From contig NZ_CP038020.1 of the NCBI RefSeq assembly GCF_010120595.1, forward strand, positions 992,001 to 1,056,000: a stretch of DNA of 64,000 nt, written 5' to 3'. Below the pieces are notes generated by a model. It was not told the DNA's origin. It ran no database searches and saw nothing but the letters and a program-made list of their open reading frames with translations. The stretch is from Streptococcus thermophilus (GTDB lineage Bacteria; Bacillota; Bacilli; Lactobacillales; Streptococcaceae). Position numbers and translations under genes: made by a program. Shown in pieces: positions 9,787 to 17,964 of this stretch; the first letter of the stretch is position 1, and the number at the start of each line of letters is the position of its first letter.

Positions 9787-9820
9787 AACAGGTTGAGCTA
9801 GTGCTACTCAACCTGTTTAT
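9787..9820. terminator. Bidirectional terminator between nagB and the histidine kinase
   Basis: An 11-bp stem AACAGGTTGAG with CTCAACCTGTT (9787-9797 and 9807-9817) has A-runs on its left, so it can end both nagB (plus) and the kinase operon (minus). Confidence 0.75.
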
Positions 9821-9896
9821 TAATGAATAAACATAATATAGATTTTGACTTCAAATATTTACGTTACCTAATTATTACTCATTTTTCATCAATTAC

Positions 9897-11192
9897 CTAA
9901 AATTCTTTAGTCGGAATAGTCCCTATTTTTATTGGTAATAAAATCTCTATTTGATATTGTCCATCTTTTATAAAGTGTTTGATATTACCTTGATATTCTT
10001 GAACAAGAGCATCAATATTTCGCAACCCCCAGCCATCTTTTTGACGGGATTTACGAGTAGATTTTTCTTTCTCATCAAAATTATTTCTAATATTGATAAA
10101 AAGATTTTGTTGAAAGTATCGGATATTAAGTGATAAGTTTCTTTCTTTATTTGGTAGTCTGAGACAAGCTGCAATACTATTGTCTAGGCAGTTTCCTAAT
10201 ATAACAGCTAAAATATCTGGTTGAATAGATAATTCTTGTGGTACAAAGCAATCAATTTCCATTTCTATCTCATCTTTTAAATGATGTAGTTTTTGATTAA
10301 GTAAAAAATTAATAGTTTGATTTTTAGAGTAGAAAGTTTGTTCACCTACTATACTATCTGTTAATGAATAAAGATAATCTTTTGCCTCTTCAGGATTTTT
10401 CTCTAAAAGCGATAAAAGAGTTAAATGTTTATTTTTTAAGTCATGCCGAAGGCTTTGGAGACGTTGATATTCTTCTTGAGATTGTTGTATTTCTCGAACT
10501 TGGAACTGTAATTGTTCTTTTTCCAATTGGTTTTGGTAATATTGCTGCTGTTGACGAGCAAGGTACAGATTAAAATAAAGAGAGGAGAGAGTTAATACAA
10601 TGAGAGATGAGAGAGAAATGATTGACAGGTAATCTGCTCCAAATACCCCTCCTTGAATGGCAGATATTGTAAAAGCAAAGAAAATAGATAAAAGAGGCAC
10701 GATAAACTGATAAAGCCAGTTTCCCTTAGAAGTAGCAATACGAAGCCTTTGATGGGATAGGAGAAGCTTTCGTAAGATAAGAGTTATTCCTGTAGATAAG
10801 AAGAAACTTATTCCGAGATACAAACTAATAGCTTCTAAATTTTTTGATAGTTCCCCTAAAGGTAAAATTAGTTGGATTCCTTGGTTTAGGACAGCTCCTG
10901 CTAACAAACTTAGACTAGTTTGTAAAAGAATCCAAAAGGAAGACTGGCGAATAGGATAATCAAAATTGAGACCGATTAGATAGTATTCTAAAATGTTTAG
11001 AAGGAGATTACTGACCAAAAAAATACGACTTTCAGAGAATAGGAACACGAGTTCCCCATGAAAAATCAATATGAAAAAAAGGGCTACTAAAGGCTTCTTT
11101 TTCATATTGATTTTAGACAATGGTCTATAAAATAACATACTTGCTAGAAATAAATCGTACAAGATACTGATTATTCGTAATCCTACTAACAT
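9897..11192 (-). CDS. Peptide-sensing histidine kinase (ComD/AgrC type, HPK10)
   Basis: A 431-residue sensor. Six or seven hydrophobic segments fill the first 210 residues, followed by a glutamine-rich coiled coil (about 212-245). The phospho-acceptor is His250 in RHDLKNKH. The GHKL ATPase domain has an N-box NCLDNSIAA and a G-box GWGLRNI. This architecture belongs to the HPK10 kinases that sense secreted peptides (AgrC, ComD, BlpH). Its start overlaps the regulator's stop by one base (TAATG), so the two are translationally coupled. No separate pheromone gene is visible; the nearest small peptide gene is the divergent one at 12029. Confidence 0.9.
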   Translation of the reverse strand: MLVGLRIISILYDLFLASMLFYRPLSKINMKKKPLVALFFILIFHGELVFLFSESRIFLVSNLLLNILEYYLIGLNFDYPIRQSSFWILLQTSLSLLAGAVLNQGIQLILPLGELSKNLEAISLYLGISFFLSTGITLILRKLLLSHQRLRIATSKGNWLYQFIVPLLSIFFAFTISAIQGGVFGADYLSIISLSSLIVLTLSSLYFNLYLARQQQQYYQNQLEKEQLQFQVREIQQSQEEYQRLQSLRHDLKNKHLTLLSLLEKNPEEAKDYLYSLTDSIVGEQTFYSKNQTINFLLNQKLHHLKDEIEMEIDCFVPQELSIQPDILAVILGNCLDNSIAACLRLPNKERNLSLNIRYFQQNLFINIRNNFDEKEKSTRKSRQKDGWGLRNIDALVQEYQGNIKHFIKDGQYQIEILLPIKIGTIPTKEF

Positions 11193-11902
11193 TAAAAATG
11201 CCTTTCACTTAGATAGCTGTAATACTTTTCTTTAAAAGAAAACTGAAACTTTCTACTAATTGGGAGTAGGTGTTCTTCAGTCCCATTTAGTAAAATAGTA
11301 ACTGTTTTTGAATCAAAGTCTTTGATGTATTTGGGGTTTAAAATATAGGAAGCATGAATTTGAATAAAATAATTAGGGAGTTTTTCCAAAATCTCTTTTG
11401 TTTTTAGTAGAGACTTGTAGGTACCTGTCTTTGTGTATATAAATACTGAACGTTTATCTTTCTCAAAAAATACAATATCGCTCGAAGGGACAGAATAATT
11501 GTGTTTACCAAATGAGAAGGTAAAAAGTGCTTGGCCTATATCCAAAAAACGCAAAATACGATCCAATACTTTCATTAACTTTTGAGGTTCTATCGGTTTT
11601 ACGATATAGTCAAAAGTCTGAACTTCGAAGACTTGTTCCATATAATCACGATAACTTGTCACAAAAATAATAGGAATGAAAGGATTAAATTTTCTAATCT
11701 TTTGTGCTACGTCAATTCCATTGATTCCTGGCATATTGATATCCAAAAAGACACAGTGGATGTCTGGCGTCAGCTGATTTAAGAGTTTTTGTGGATTTGT
11801 ATAAAGTTTTGTTTCTAGAGGAAATTTATCATAAGAAAGTAAATAATGTTCTAATTGGCTAGCATCTCTATCAGAGTCATCACAAATAGCAACTTTTAAC
11901 AT
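11192..11902 (-). CDS. LytTR-family response regulator (ComE/AgrA type)
   Basis: A 236-residue regulator. The receiver domain has the acidic pair DD (8-9), phospho-acceptor Asp54 in VFLDINMPG, Thr in FVTSY and Lys in IVKPIEP. A C-terminal LytTR DNA-binding domain follows (about 135-236). The start at 11902 follows a strong GAGGAGG; an upstream start at 11917 would overlap that site. It is cotranscribed with the kinase and divergent from the peptide operon, whose promoter it probably controls. Confidence 0.9.
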   Translation of the reverse strand: MLKVAICDDSDRDASQLEHYLLSYDKFPLETKLYTNPQKLLNQLTPDIHCVFLDINMPGINGIDVAQKIRKFNPFIPIIFVTSYRDYMEQVFEVQTFDYIVKPIEPQKLMKVLDRILRFLDIGQALFTFSFGKHNYSVPSSDIVFFEKDKRSVFIYTKTGTYKSLLKTKEILEKLPNYFIQIHASYILNPKYIKDFDSKTVTILLNGTEEHLLPISRKFQFSFKEKYYSYLSERHF

Positions 11903-11952
11903 TGAAAACCTCCTCACTCATTTCTGTATGTTAGTTATAACGTTAAAATGGT

Positions 11953-11969
11953 CAATTATGACATAATTG
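11953..11969. promoter_or_regulatory. Palindrome in the regulator/peptide divergent promoter region
   Basis: CAATTAT-GAC-ATAATTG is a perfect 7-3-7 inverted repeat whose right arm runs into the -35 of the peptide promoter. It is a candidate operator for the divergent LytTR regulator, although that family usually binds direct repeats, so another regulator is possible. Confidence 0.45.
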
Positions 11970-11995
11970 TAAGAAAAATGTAAGTTTAGTATACA
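11967..11995 (+). promoter_or_regulatory. Promoter of the peptide/MccB-like operon
   Basis: TTGTAA (11967-11972) and TATACA (11990-11995) are spaced 17 bases, ending 33 bases before the peptide ATG. Confidence 0.55.
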
Positions 11996-12028
11996 ATATT
12001 CTTATTAAAGATGAAAGGAGAATTCCAA

Positions 12029-12091
12029 ATGAAAAACATTCAAGTACGTAAGGCCGTAGCTCAAACCGAAATTAGCTGGGGTATTATTTAA
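12029..12091 (+). CDS. 20-residue putative precursor peptide of a peptide-nucleotide system
   Basis: The open frame encodes MKNIQVRKAVAQTEISWGII with a strong ribosome site (AAAGGAG at 12014-12020, 8 bases before the ATG) and its own promoter. It sits directly upstream of an MccB-like enzyme, the position of mccA in microcin C clusters, and its basic N-terminal half (VRKAVAQ) would suit such a substrate. Known MccB enzymes act on a C-terminal Asn, whereas this peptide ends Ile-Ile. It could be a substrate with other chemistry, a pheromone for the divergent kinase, or both. It has no leader with a GG cleavage site. Its role is inferred only from position. Confidence 0.65.
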   Translation: MKNIQVRKAVAQTEISWGII

Positions 12092-12135
12092 TTGCTTAAA
12101 AATGTTAAATAAACATATAAGCAAATGTTACCTTC

Positions 12136-12166
12136 GATTCTATCACGGAAAATTTTTGATAGAATT
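12136..12166 (+). promoter_or_regulatory. Hairpin between the peptide gene and the MccB-like gene
   Basis: GATTCTATCA (12136-12145) pairs with TGATAGAATT (12157-12166) around an 11-base loop, 9 of 10 as Watson-Crick pairs plus one G-U. No T-run follows, so it may be an attenuator, a processing site or an mRNA 3' stabiliser that makes peptide mRNA exceed enzyme mRNA. Confidence 0.5.
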
Positions 12167-12234
12167 ACTACAATAAGGCAAGGGGAAATTATAGAATCAC
12201 CTCGTCTTTCTTTTTGAAAAATAGTGAGGAAAAA

Positions 12235-13367
12235 ATGAAATTCCATTGTCCAAGAATAAAAGAAATATATCCTATTTATAAACTTCACGATAATTTGTTT
12301 AGGGTAGGCTCCCAAATTGGTATAACTACTGAAATCAGTGATGAGGACGATAAAATGTGGAGTTTAGTTAATATTTTAGATGGAAGGACTATTAATGACG
12401 TTGTAGATATTATTTAACTAAGTATCCAGATTTGACGGAACAAGATATAATAGGTGCTATTGAACTATTGGATAAGGAGGGGGTTATTGAAGAAGGTGCT
12501 ACAATAAATTGTATTAAGGAAAGATATCATTCAAATATCTACTATTTTAGTCGCTATTTAAATAGTTTTAAAGATAGTATAGATATTCAAAAGAGACTTA
12601 ATGAAACGACAGTTCTTTTATTAGGACTTGGCGGAGGAGGGTCCAATATACTAACTTTGCTATCTGGTCTAGGACCTAAAAAAATAAAAATTGTGGACTT
12701 TGATATCATTGAAAAAAGTAATCTAGGTAGGCAATTTTTATATAAGGAGGAAGACGTAGGGGCTCTTAAAACACAGATTGCCCATCAAGAAGTGTCAAAA
12801 ATGAATTCTGATATCGAAGTTGAAACTCATAATTTACGTATAACATGTGTAAACGACTTGTTGCCATTATTAGACAATGTTGACATTGTTATTTGTGTTA
12901 TTGATGAACCACAATATGATATTCAGCGTATTGTAAATAAAGCTGTAGTTACAAAAAATATTCCGTGTGTTTTTGGTGCAAGTCAAGTTAGTCGCGGACG
13001 TGTTTATTCTGTAGTACCCCATCAAACAGGATGTTTTGATTGTTTAAACATTCATTACACGAAAATTGATAGTCTATTCTTGGAACAATTTCGGGGTATT
13101 CGTACTGTTACTAAGAAAATTCCTACAATTGCTTATGGTCCGGCTATGTTTCAATTGACATCTGCTATTGTTGATGAGGCTGTTCGATTAATAACTAAAT
13201 ATGCAGAACCAATGAGTCTTAATCGCCAATACGAGATTAATTATGAAAACGGAGCGTCGTTCACACACAAACCTTGGGGACATTATCCTGATGAGTGTCC
13301 TACATGTGGTAACGGTAAGGAGGAAAATTGGGAAATCTTTTCTCAATACGGAGAAATAAAATTATGA
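12235..13367 (+). pseudogene. MccB-like ThiF/E1 peptide adenylyltransferase, frameshifted
   Basis: Two frames join into one protein of about 377 residues. The first (12235-12417, GAGGA ribosome site) encodes an N-terminal peptide-binding domain and stops after NDVVDII. The second resumes at 12414 as LTKYPDLTEQD and runs to 13367. Restoring one T in the run near 12413-12415 would fuse them. The ThiF domain has the nucleotide loop LLGLGGGGSN, the E1 Arg in GRQFLY, and zinc cysteines in TGCFDC and CPTC. From memory it resembles E. coli MccB, including Y(A/S)EP(M/L)SLN near the C-terminus and TGC(F/Y)(D/E)C. MccB activates a peptide C-terminus with ATP and links it to a nucleotide. The stop overlaps the next ATG (ATGA). 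Confidence 0.8.
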
Positions 13368-14275
13368 CTTTTGAAACGCTCACCATTGAAAATTTAACAA
13401 AATCATTTGATAAACAACATTTTGCTAATAACCATATCTTCTTAGAGCTAGAAGCTGCAAAAATCACAGCTCTTATAGGACATAATGGTGCTGGTAAATC
13501 AACTCTTTTAAAGCAAATGATTGGTTTTATTAAGCCTGATCAGGGAGATGTTCACTACGGAGATATTTCTTTTATACATAACCGTAAACAAGCTCGAACA
13601 ATGATGAGTTATATGTCACAACAGTATGCACCTCTTGAAAAGTTAACTGTTGAGCAAAATTTAGAGATGATTGGAAGAATGAGAGGGTTAAGTACCTCAG
13701 AACTCCAAAAAGAAATTGAGCACCTTCTAGCAGATCTGGAAATAGTAGAATACCGTGATAAAAAAGGGAAGAATCTTTCAGGAGGCTTAAAACGGCTTAC
13801 ATCTTTTGCCATGGCATTAATTGGCTCTGCTGATATCATGCTTCTTGACGAACCAACCAACGATGTTGATCCTGTACGTCGTGAAAAACAGTGGCGATTA
13901 TTACAAAAACTGGCTTATAAAGGACACACTATTATCATTGTTACCCACAATCTACTAGAAGTTGAAAAATATGCGGATAATTTTGCTCTTTTTAACCATG
14001 GTAAATTATTAAAATCTGGTCCAGTACACCAAATGTCTTATAAAAATCATTATCAAATTTCTTTCAATTTTGTTAGTAAAGAATTTTTAAGTCTATTCGA
14101 ACATTTTACGATGGTCAATGGTTGTGTTTGTCAGATGGAAATTGAAGAAAGTGAATTAACACGAATACTCATTCAAGTTAAGGAAGGTATAGAAAAAGGG
14201 CTTATTTCAAACCTTTCAGTTAAGATGAAAACATTATCTATTTCCGATCTTTATAAAGAGGAGCTTGTTAACTGA
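13364..14275 (+). CDS. ABC transporter ATP-binding protein of the MccB-like cluster
   Basis: A 303-residue ATPase. ATG 13364 overlaps the preceding stop by four bases and has GGAGA upstream; the longer frame from 13328 has no ribosome site. Walker A is GHNGAGKST, the signature is LSGGLKR, a variant of LSGGQ-R also found in ABC-2 exporters, and Walker B is IMLLDEPTNDVDP. The C-terminal 90 residues form an extra domain. It pairs with the permease that follows. The likely task is exporting the modified peptide or giving self-immunity; substrate specificity is inferred from operon context only. Confidence 0.88.
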   Translation: MTFETLTIENLTKSFDKQHFANNHIFLELEAAKITALIGHNGAGKSTLLKQMIGFIKPDQGDVHYGDISFIHNRKQARTMMSYMSQQYAPLEKLTVEQNLEMIGRMRGLSTSELQKEIEHLLADLEIVEYRDKKGKNLSGGLKRLTSFAMALIGSADIMLLDEPTNDVDPVRREKQWRLLQKLAYKGHTIIIVTHNLLEVEKYADNFALFNHGKLLKSGPVHQMSYKNHYQISFNFVSKEFLSLFEHFTMVNGCVCQMEIEESELTRILIQVKEGIEKGLISNLSVKMKTLSISDLYKEELVN

Positions 14276-14276
14276 T

Positions 14277-14999
14277 ATGACTCAATTTTTTTACTTACTT
14301 CGTTGGAACTATCTTCGACAAAAAAATCTATTCATTCTATTCACACTAGCTCAAGTGCTTTTGTCCGTTTCACTTCTTTTTGGGTATCCGTTGGTAATTG
14401 GTAAGATGGACACAACAACTGCTTACTATCTTGCCTCTGGATCAGTTTTAATGGGAGTTATTTCTATTGGCTGTACGATTTCATCTCCTGTTATAGCCAA
14501 TGCCAAGTCAGAAGGTCATGTGGACTATATTCGAGCTTTACCTATTCCTAGAATTCTAATTTCTTTAGCTGACCTATGTATATGGTTAATTGCTATTTTA
14601 CCAGGTGTATTCTTCACTTTTTTATTAGGCTGTCTTCGCTTTTCTGTCCAATTAAATTTGTCAATTTTGTCTGTTTTTGTGATGTTACTTATTTGCCTAA
14701 CAATGATTAGTCTAGGATTTTCAATTGCTTATATATTTTCCCAAAATATTGTCACGCTAATGTCTCAGCTTATTTTAATGATTGGTCTTATGTTTTCACC
14801 AATCATGTATCCGGCAGGTCGTCTTCCAGATTGGTTAGATCAACTTTATTTTCTACTTCCATTTGTCCCTTCTGCGAATCTTCTTAGAGCTAGCTTTTAT
14901 AGACATGGAACTGTTTCGCTTGTAGATATAGGAGTTCTTATTTTCTGGATTTTTCTGACACAACTGCTTATCTTAGGGACACTACAGAAAGAGTTGTAA
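14277..14999 (+). CDS. ABC-2 type permease of the MccB-like cluster
   Basis: A 240-residue membrane protein with six predicted helices and no other domain, typical of ABC-2 permeases. The start at 14277 has GAGGAG 13 bases upstream; a TTG at 14265 has no room for a ribosome site. It follows the ATPase by one base, so the two subunits are coupled. It ends the operon that begins with the peptide at 12029. Known microcin C clusters of enterobacteria use a major-facilitator exporter (MccC), so this ABC pair would be a different export solution. Confidence 0.85.
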   Translation: MTQFFYLLRWNYLRQKNLFILFTLAQVLLSVSLLFGYPLVIGKMDTTTAYYLASGSVLMGVISIGCTISSPVIANAKSEGHVDYIRALPIPRILISLADLCIWLIAILPGVFFTFLLGCLRFSVQLNLSILSVFVMLLICLTMISLGFSIAYIFSQNIVTLMSQLILMIGLMFSPIMYPAGRLPDWLDQLYFLLPFVPSANLLRASFYRHGTVSLVDIGVLIFWIFLTQLLILGTLQKEL

Positions 15000-15095
15000 T
15001 ACTATCTTGTGAAAAAATAATCCCATAAAACTTAGGTTGAGGCATTTGGCACTTAGCCTTTTTCTGTTGTGAAAATTCTTCTCCAAACAAATCAA

Positions 15096-15125
15096 TTGCC
15101 TAGTCCTCTTTGATAACGGTATAAT
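15096..15125 (+). promoter_or_regulatory. Promoter of trhO
   Basis: TTGCCT (15096-15101) and TATAAT (15120-15125), spacing 18. Confidence 0.55.
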
Positions 15126-15188
15126 AGTTAAGTTGATTTTATTATCAAACAACAAATATAGATATTTCATAAAGAAAGAGGAAGTACA

Positions 15189-16172
15189 ATGGCAAAACCT
15201 ATTCGAGTATTGCTTTATTATAAATACGTTCCCATCGAAAACGCTGAGCAATTTGCGGCTGACCACTTGGCTTTTTGTAAGTCAATCGGTCTAAAAGGTC
15301 GTATCTTGGTCGCTGACGAGGGGATTAATGGAACGGTTTCTGGAGACTATGAAACCACTCAAAAATATATGGACTACGTCCACAGCCTTCCAGGGATGGA
15401 GGACCTTTGGTTCAAGATTGATGAGGAAGAAGAGCAAGCCTTCAAGAAGATGTTTGTGCGTTACAAGAAGGAAATCGTTCACCTTGGTTTAGAGGACGAT
15501 AACTTTGATAGCGACATCAATCCACTTGAAACTACAGGTGCTTACTTGTCACCCAAAGAGTTTAAAGACGCTCTTTTGGATGAGGATACTGTTGTCCTTG
15601 ATACACGTAACGACTATGAATATGACCTTGGTCACTTCCGTGGAGCCATTCGTCCTGACATTCGCAACTTCCGTGAATTGCCACAATGGGTTCGCGACCA
15701 TAAGGAAGAGTTCATGGACAAGCGCGTGGTTGTTTACTGTACTGGTGGTGTCCGCTGTGAGAAATTCTCAGGTTGGATGGTCCGTGAAGGCTACAAAGAT
15801 GTTGGCCAATTGCACGGTGGTATCGCAACTTACGGAAAAGATCCAGAGGTTCAAGGGGAGCTTTGGGATGGTAAGATGTATGTCTTTGACGAGCGTATTG
15901 CTGTTGATATCAACCATGTAGACCCTATCGTTGTCGGTAAGGACTGGTTCGATGGCACGCCTTGCGAACGCTATGTCAACTGTGGTAACCCATTCTGTAA
16001 CCGTCGTATCCTTGCTTCAGAGGAAAATGAAGACAAATACCTCCGTGGCTGCTCACATGAATGTCGTGTTCACCCACGTAACCGTTATGTCTCTGAAAAT
16101 GATTTGAGCCAAGAAGAGGTTGTTGAACGCCTTGCGGCAATTGGTGAGAGCTTGGATGTAACACCTGCCTAA
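15189..16172 (+). CDS. trhO: tRNA uridine(34) hydroxylase, rhodanese-type
   Basis: A 327-residue TrhO (YceA) protein. The family hydroxylates uridine 34 of certain tRNAs, the first step toward 5-methoxyuridine, using oxygen. An N-terminal acylphosphatase-like domain ([16 protein letters not shown]) precedes a rhodanese domain with the active-site loop YCTGGVRCE. The C-terminal part is cysteine-rich ([15 protein letters not shown], then GCSHEC). Start ATG 15189 follows AAAGAGGAAG. It has its own promoter and a terminator. Confidence 0.92.
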   Translation: MAKPIRVLLYYKYVPIENAEQFAADHLAFCKSIGLKGRILVADEGINGTVSGDYETTQKYMDYVHSLPGMEDLWFKIDEEEEQAFKKMFVRYKKEIVHLGLEDDNFDSDINPLETTGAYLSPKEFKDALLDEDTVVLDTRNDYEYDLGHFRGAIRPDIRNFRELPQWVRDHKEEFMDKRVVVYCTGGVRCEKFSGWMVREGYKDVGQLHGGIATYGKDPEVQGELWDGKMYVFDERIAVDINHVDPIVVGKDWFDGTPCERYVNCGNPFCNRRILASEENEDKYLRGCSHECRVHPRNRYVSENDLSQEEVVERLAAIGESLDVTPA

Positions 16173-16186
16173 GTTTAAATATTGAA

Positions 16187-16212
16187 GAAGCTGGGAGAAA
16201 TCTCGGCTTTTT
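16187..16212 (+). terminator. Terminator after trhO
   Basis: AAGCTGGGAG pairs imperfectly with CTCGGCTT (16202-16209), followed by TTT. Confidence 0.5.
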
Positions 16213-16250
16213 ATTTTGCAAATTATTTCTAAAATAATGTCAGATTTATA

Positions 16251-16278
16251 TTGCAAATAGAAACATATAGTGTGTAAT
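16251..16278 (+). promoter_or_regulatory. Probable promoter of the XRE regulator gene
   Basis: TTGCAA (16251-16256) and TGTAAT (16273-16278), spacing 16. Confidence 0.45.
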
Positions 16279-16350
16279 ATCAATGAAAAGAGATGGTAAT
16301 CATAATCGATTTCGGAGAGAATATCAGATATGCTGAGAAGGAGGGGGCAT

Positions 16351-16548
16351 GTGGCAAAGAATTTACGCTTAAAAGTAGCACAAGCAGAGCATGATATGAC
16401 TCAGGGTGACTTGGCTGAAGCGGTAGGTTCAATAAGACAAACCATCGGATTGATTGAAGCTGGAAAGTACAATCCCAGCCTAGCCTTATGCATTGCTATT
16501 TGTAAAACACTGGATAGGACTTTGGATCAACTGTTTTGGGAGATTTAG
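16351..16548 (+). CDS. Small XRE-family transcriptional regulator
   Basis: A 65-residue protein that is a single helix-turn-helix domain (MTQGDLAEAVG as helix 2, then IRQTIGLIEAGKYNPSL). The GTG at 16351 lies 6 bases after AAGGAGGG; the ATG at 16330 is upstream of that site, so I reject it. Close relatives of this one-domain family usually sit beside a small membrane protein, as here. It probably represses its own operon. The signal it senses is unknown. Confidence 0.85.
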   Translation: MAKNLRLKVAQAEHDMTQGDLAEAVGSIRQTIGLIEAGKYNPSLALCIAICKTLDRTLDQLFWEI

Positions 16549-16561
16549 AAAAGAAGTAAAT

Positions 16562-17017
16562 ATGATGAAATTTAAATCGGTTGCTAATAAGGTTACAGAC
16601 GAACGCGACGAAGCAGTTCTAAATAATAAGGTTGCTGCCGAATGTTTTTACATAATGATTGCAGGGACGCTTGTATGCTTAGTTTATGGCTCCCTCTTTA
16701 ACAATGGTGTCATCTCTGCTGATTACTTACTTTATCCATTGTTGATAAGTAGTATTTGGTCTATTTATAGAGCTGAACGTCTTGATGTAAATGCTTTTGG
16801 TAGTTCGAGTATAACAGTCTTAGGTTGTTTACTAGTGACTGGGCTTATCACCCTTATGATAATGTCAGCTAACTATCGGTACAACCATGATGTCTATCAT
16901 AATAATCCCTTGGATCCTAGATATCTCATGGCTTGGCCAATTACTTATACCATATATGTTTCCTTTGTCTTTTTGGTGAATTGGGCTCTTGCTGCATTGG
17001 GAAGATTTGAGAGATGA
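16562..17017 (+). CDS. Four-helix membrane protein, partner of the XRE regulator
   Basis: A 151-residue protein with four hydrophobic segments (about residues 26-45, 54-74, 82-102 and 126-148). ATG 16562 is 13 bases after the regulator's stop with a weak AAGAAG site. I recognise no catalytic motif. Its position suggests it modulates or is controlled by the XRE protein, but the function is unknown. Confidence 0.7.
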   Translation: MMKFKSVANKVTDERDEAVLNNKVAAECFYIMIAGTLVCLVYGSLFNNGVISADYLLYPLLISSIWSIYRAERLDVNAFGSSSITVLGCLLVTGLITLMIMSANYRYNHDVYHNNPLDPRYLMAWPITYTIYVSFVFLVNWALAALGRFER

Positions 17018-17069
17018 CGTCTTGAAAAATAACTAGACGATTTGGGAAATGAAGAATAAATAGGAGTAG

Positions 17070-17103
17070 AATCAGACCATTCTTTTTGGTCTGATTTTTT
17101 TGT
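17070..17103 (+). terminator. Terminator after the XRE operon
   Basis: AATCAGACC (17070-17078) pairs perfectly with GGTCTGATT (17088-17096), followed by a T-run. Confidence 0.85.
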
Positions 17104-17137
17104 GTTATAATGGTTCCTAAAACTAAGGAGGTCACGT

Positions 17138-17908
17138 ATGCTACTAACTGAATTTGATGCGAATAGACAAGCGATTATCAATCCCGAGGACAAGAATGAG
17201 CCTCTTGAGGGGTTTCCTAAAATAGCTGTGTCCTGTTTTTCTCGTTCGACCTTTCAACGAATGCTTGAGATGTTTCCCCATGAACTTATCTATGAGACGT
17301 CCATGGCGAATGTGGCTATTCCGATTTATAAGCTTGTTATTGATGATAATGAGTTGGCCATTTTTAATGCACCTGTAGGCGCCTCTGCCTGTGTGGGTAT
17401 TTTAGAGGATATTTTTGCCTTGGGAGCTGATAAACTTGTACTTTTTGGTACTTGTGGGGTGCTTGATGAAGATATTAAAGAGACTTCTATTATTATTCCT
17501 AGTCATGCCCTTAGAGATGAAGGGACGAGTTTTCACTATGTGGAAGCCAGCGATGAGATTGCGGTAAATGTGGGTGTTTTAGACCATTTTCGTTCCTATC
17601 TCAATGAACGTCAGATTTCTCATAAGGAAGGCAAGGTTTGGACAACTGATGGCATTTACCGTGAGACGAATGGTAAACTCAAAGCTAGAAAGTCAGCAGG
17701 AGCCATTTGTGTGGATATGGAGTGTTCTGCTGTTGCAGCTTTAGCAAAGTTTAGAGGTGTTGACATCTGCCACTTCTTCTATGCTGCGGACCACCTTTCT
17801 GAAGGTAATTGGGATGCCCGTAACTTGATGAATCATATGGACTTGGATGAAAAGGACAAGGTAGCTTTATTAGCTTTAGAGTTTGCGTGTGATTGGAGCA
17901 GAAATTAA
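17138..17908 (+). CDS. Nucleoside phosphorylase, uridine phosphorylase-like
   Basis: A 256-residue protein of the PNP/UDP phosphorylase superfamily, which splits nucleosides with phosphate. Recognisable parts are LFGTCGVLDEDI (phosphate/ribose region) and ICVDMECSAVAALAKFRG, the conserved Met-Glu ribose-binding segment. It has a strong AAGGAGG site and TATAAT at 17106-17111. Substrate preference (uridine or another nucleoside) cannot be settled by eye, so no symbol is given. It is monocistronic and precedes the metal transporter by 84 bases. Confidence 0.8.
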   Translation: MLLTEFDANRQAIINPEDKNEPLEGFPKIAVSCFSRSTFQRMLEMFPHELIYETSMANVAIPIYKLVIDDNELAIFNAPVGASACVGILEDIFALGADKLVLFGTCGVLDEDIKETSIIIPSHALRDEGTSFHYVEASDEIAVNVGVLDHFRSYLNERQISHKEGKVWTTDGIYRETNGKLKARKSAGAICVDMECSAVAALAKFRGVDICHFFYAADHLSEGNWDARNLMNHMDLDEKDKVALLALEFACDWSRN

Positions 17909-17934
17909 AAACCTTACTTTTTAAAGTTTATTAT

Positions 17935-17963
17935 TTGTAATCATTCTAAATAACTGTTATAAT
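17935..17963 (+). promoter_or_regulatory. Promoter of the VIT-family transporter
   Basis: TTGTAA (17935-17940) and TATAAT (17958-17963), spacing exactly 17. Confidence 0.7.
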
Positions 17964-17964
17964 A

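Noticed and set aside
12102..12176. A 24-codon frame (MLNKHISKCY onward) as a second precursor peptide
   Set aside because: No ribosome site, it overlaps the intergenic hairpin, and its composition is not peptide-like.
12405..12420. Programmed -1 frameshift in the MccB-like gene
   Set aside because: The slip would need the Ile tRNA to move from ATT to TAT, which pairs poorly, and no classic heptamer or downstream stem is present at the site. A one-base deletion is simpler.
15000..15095. GGC-GCC hairpin after the cluster permease as a terminator
   Set aside because: The stem is only three to four pairs and the T-run is interrupted.
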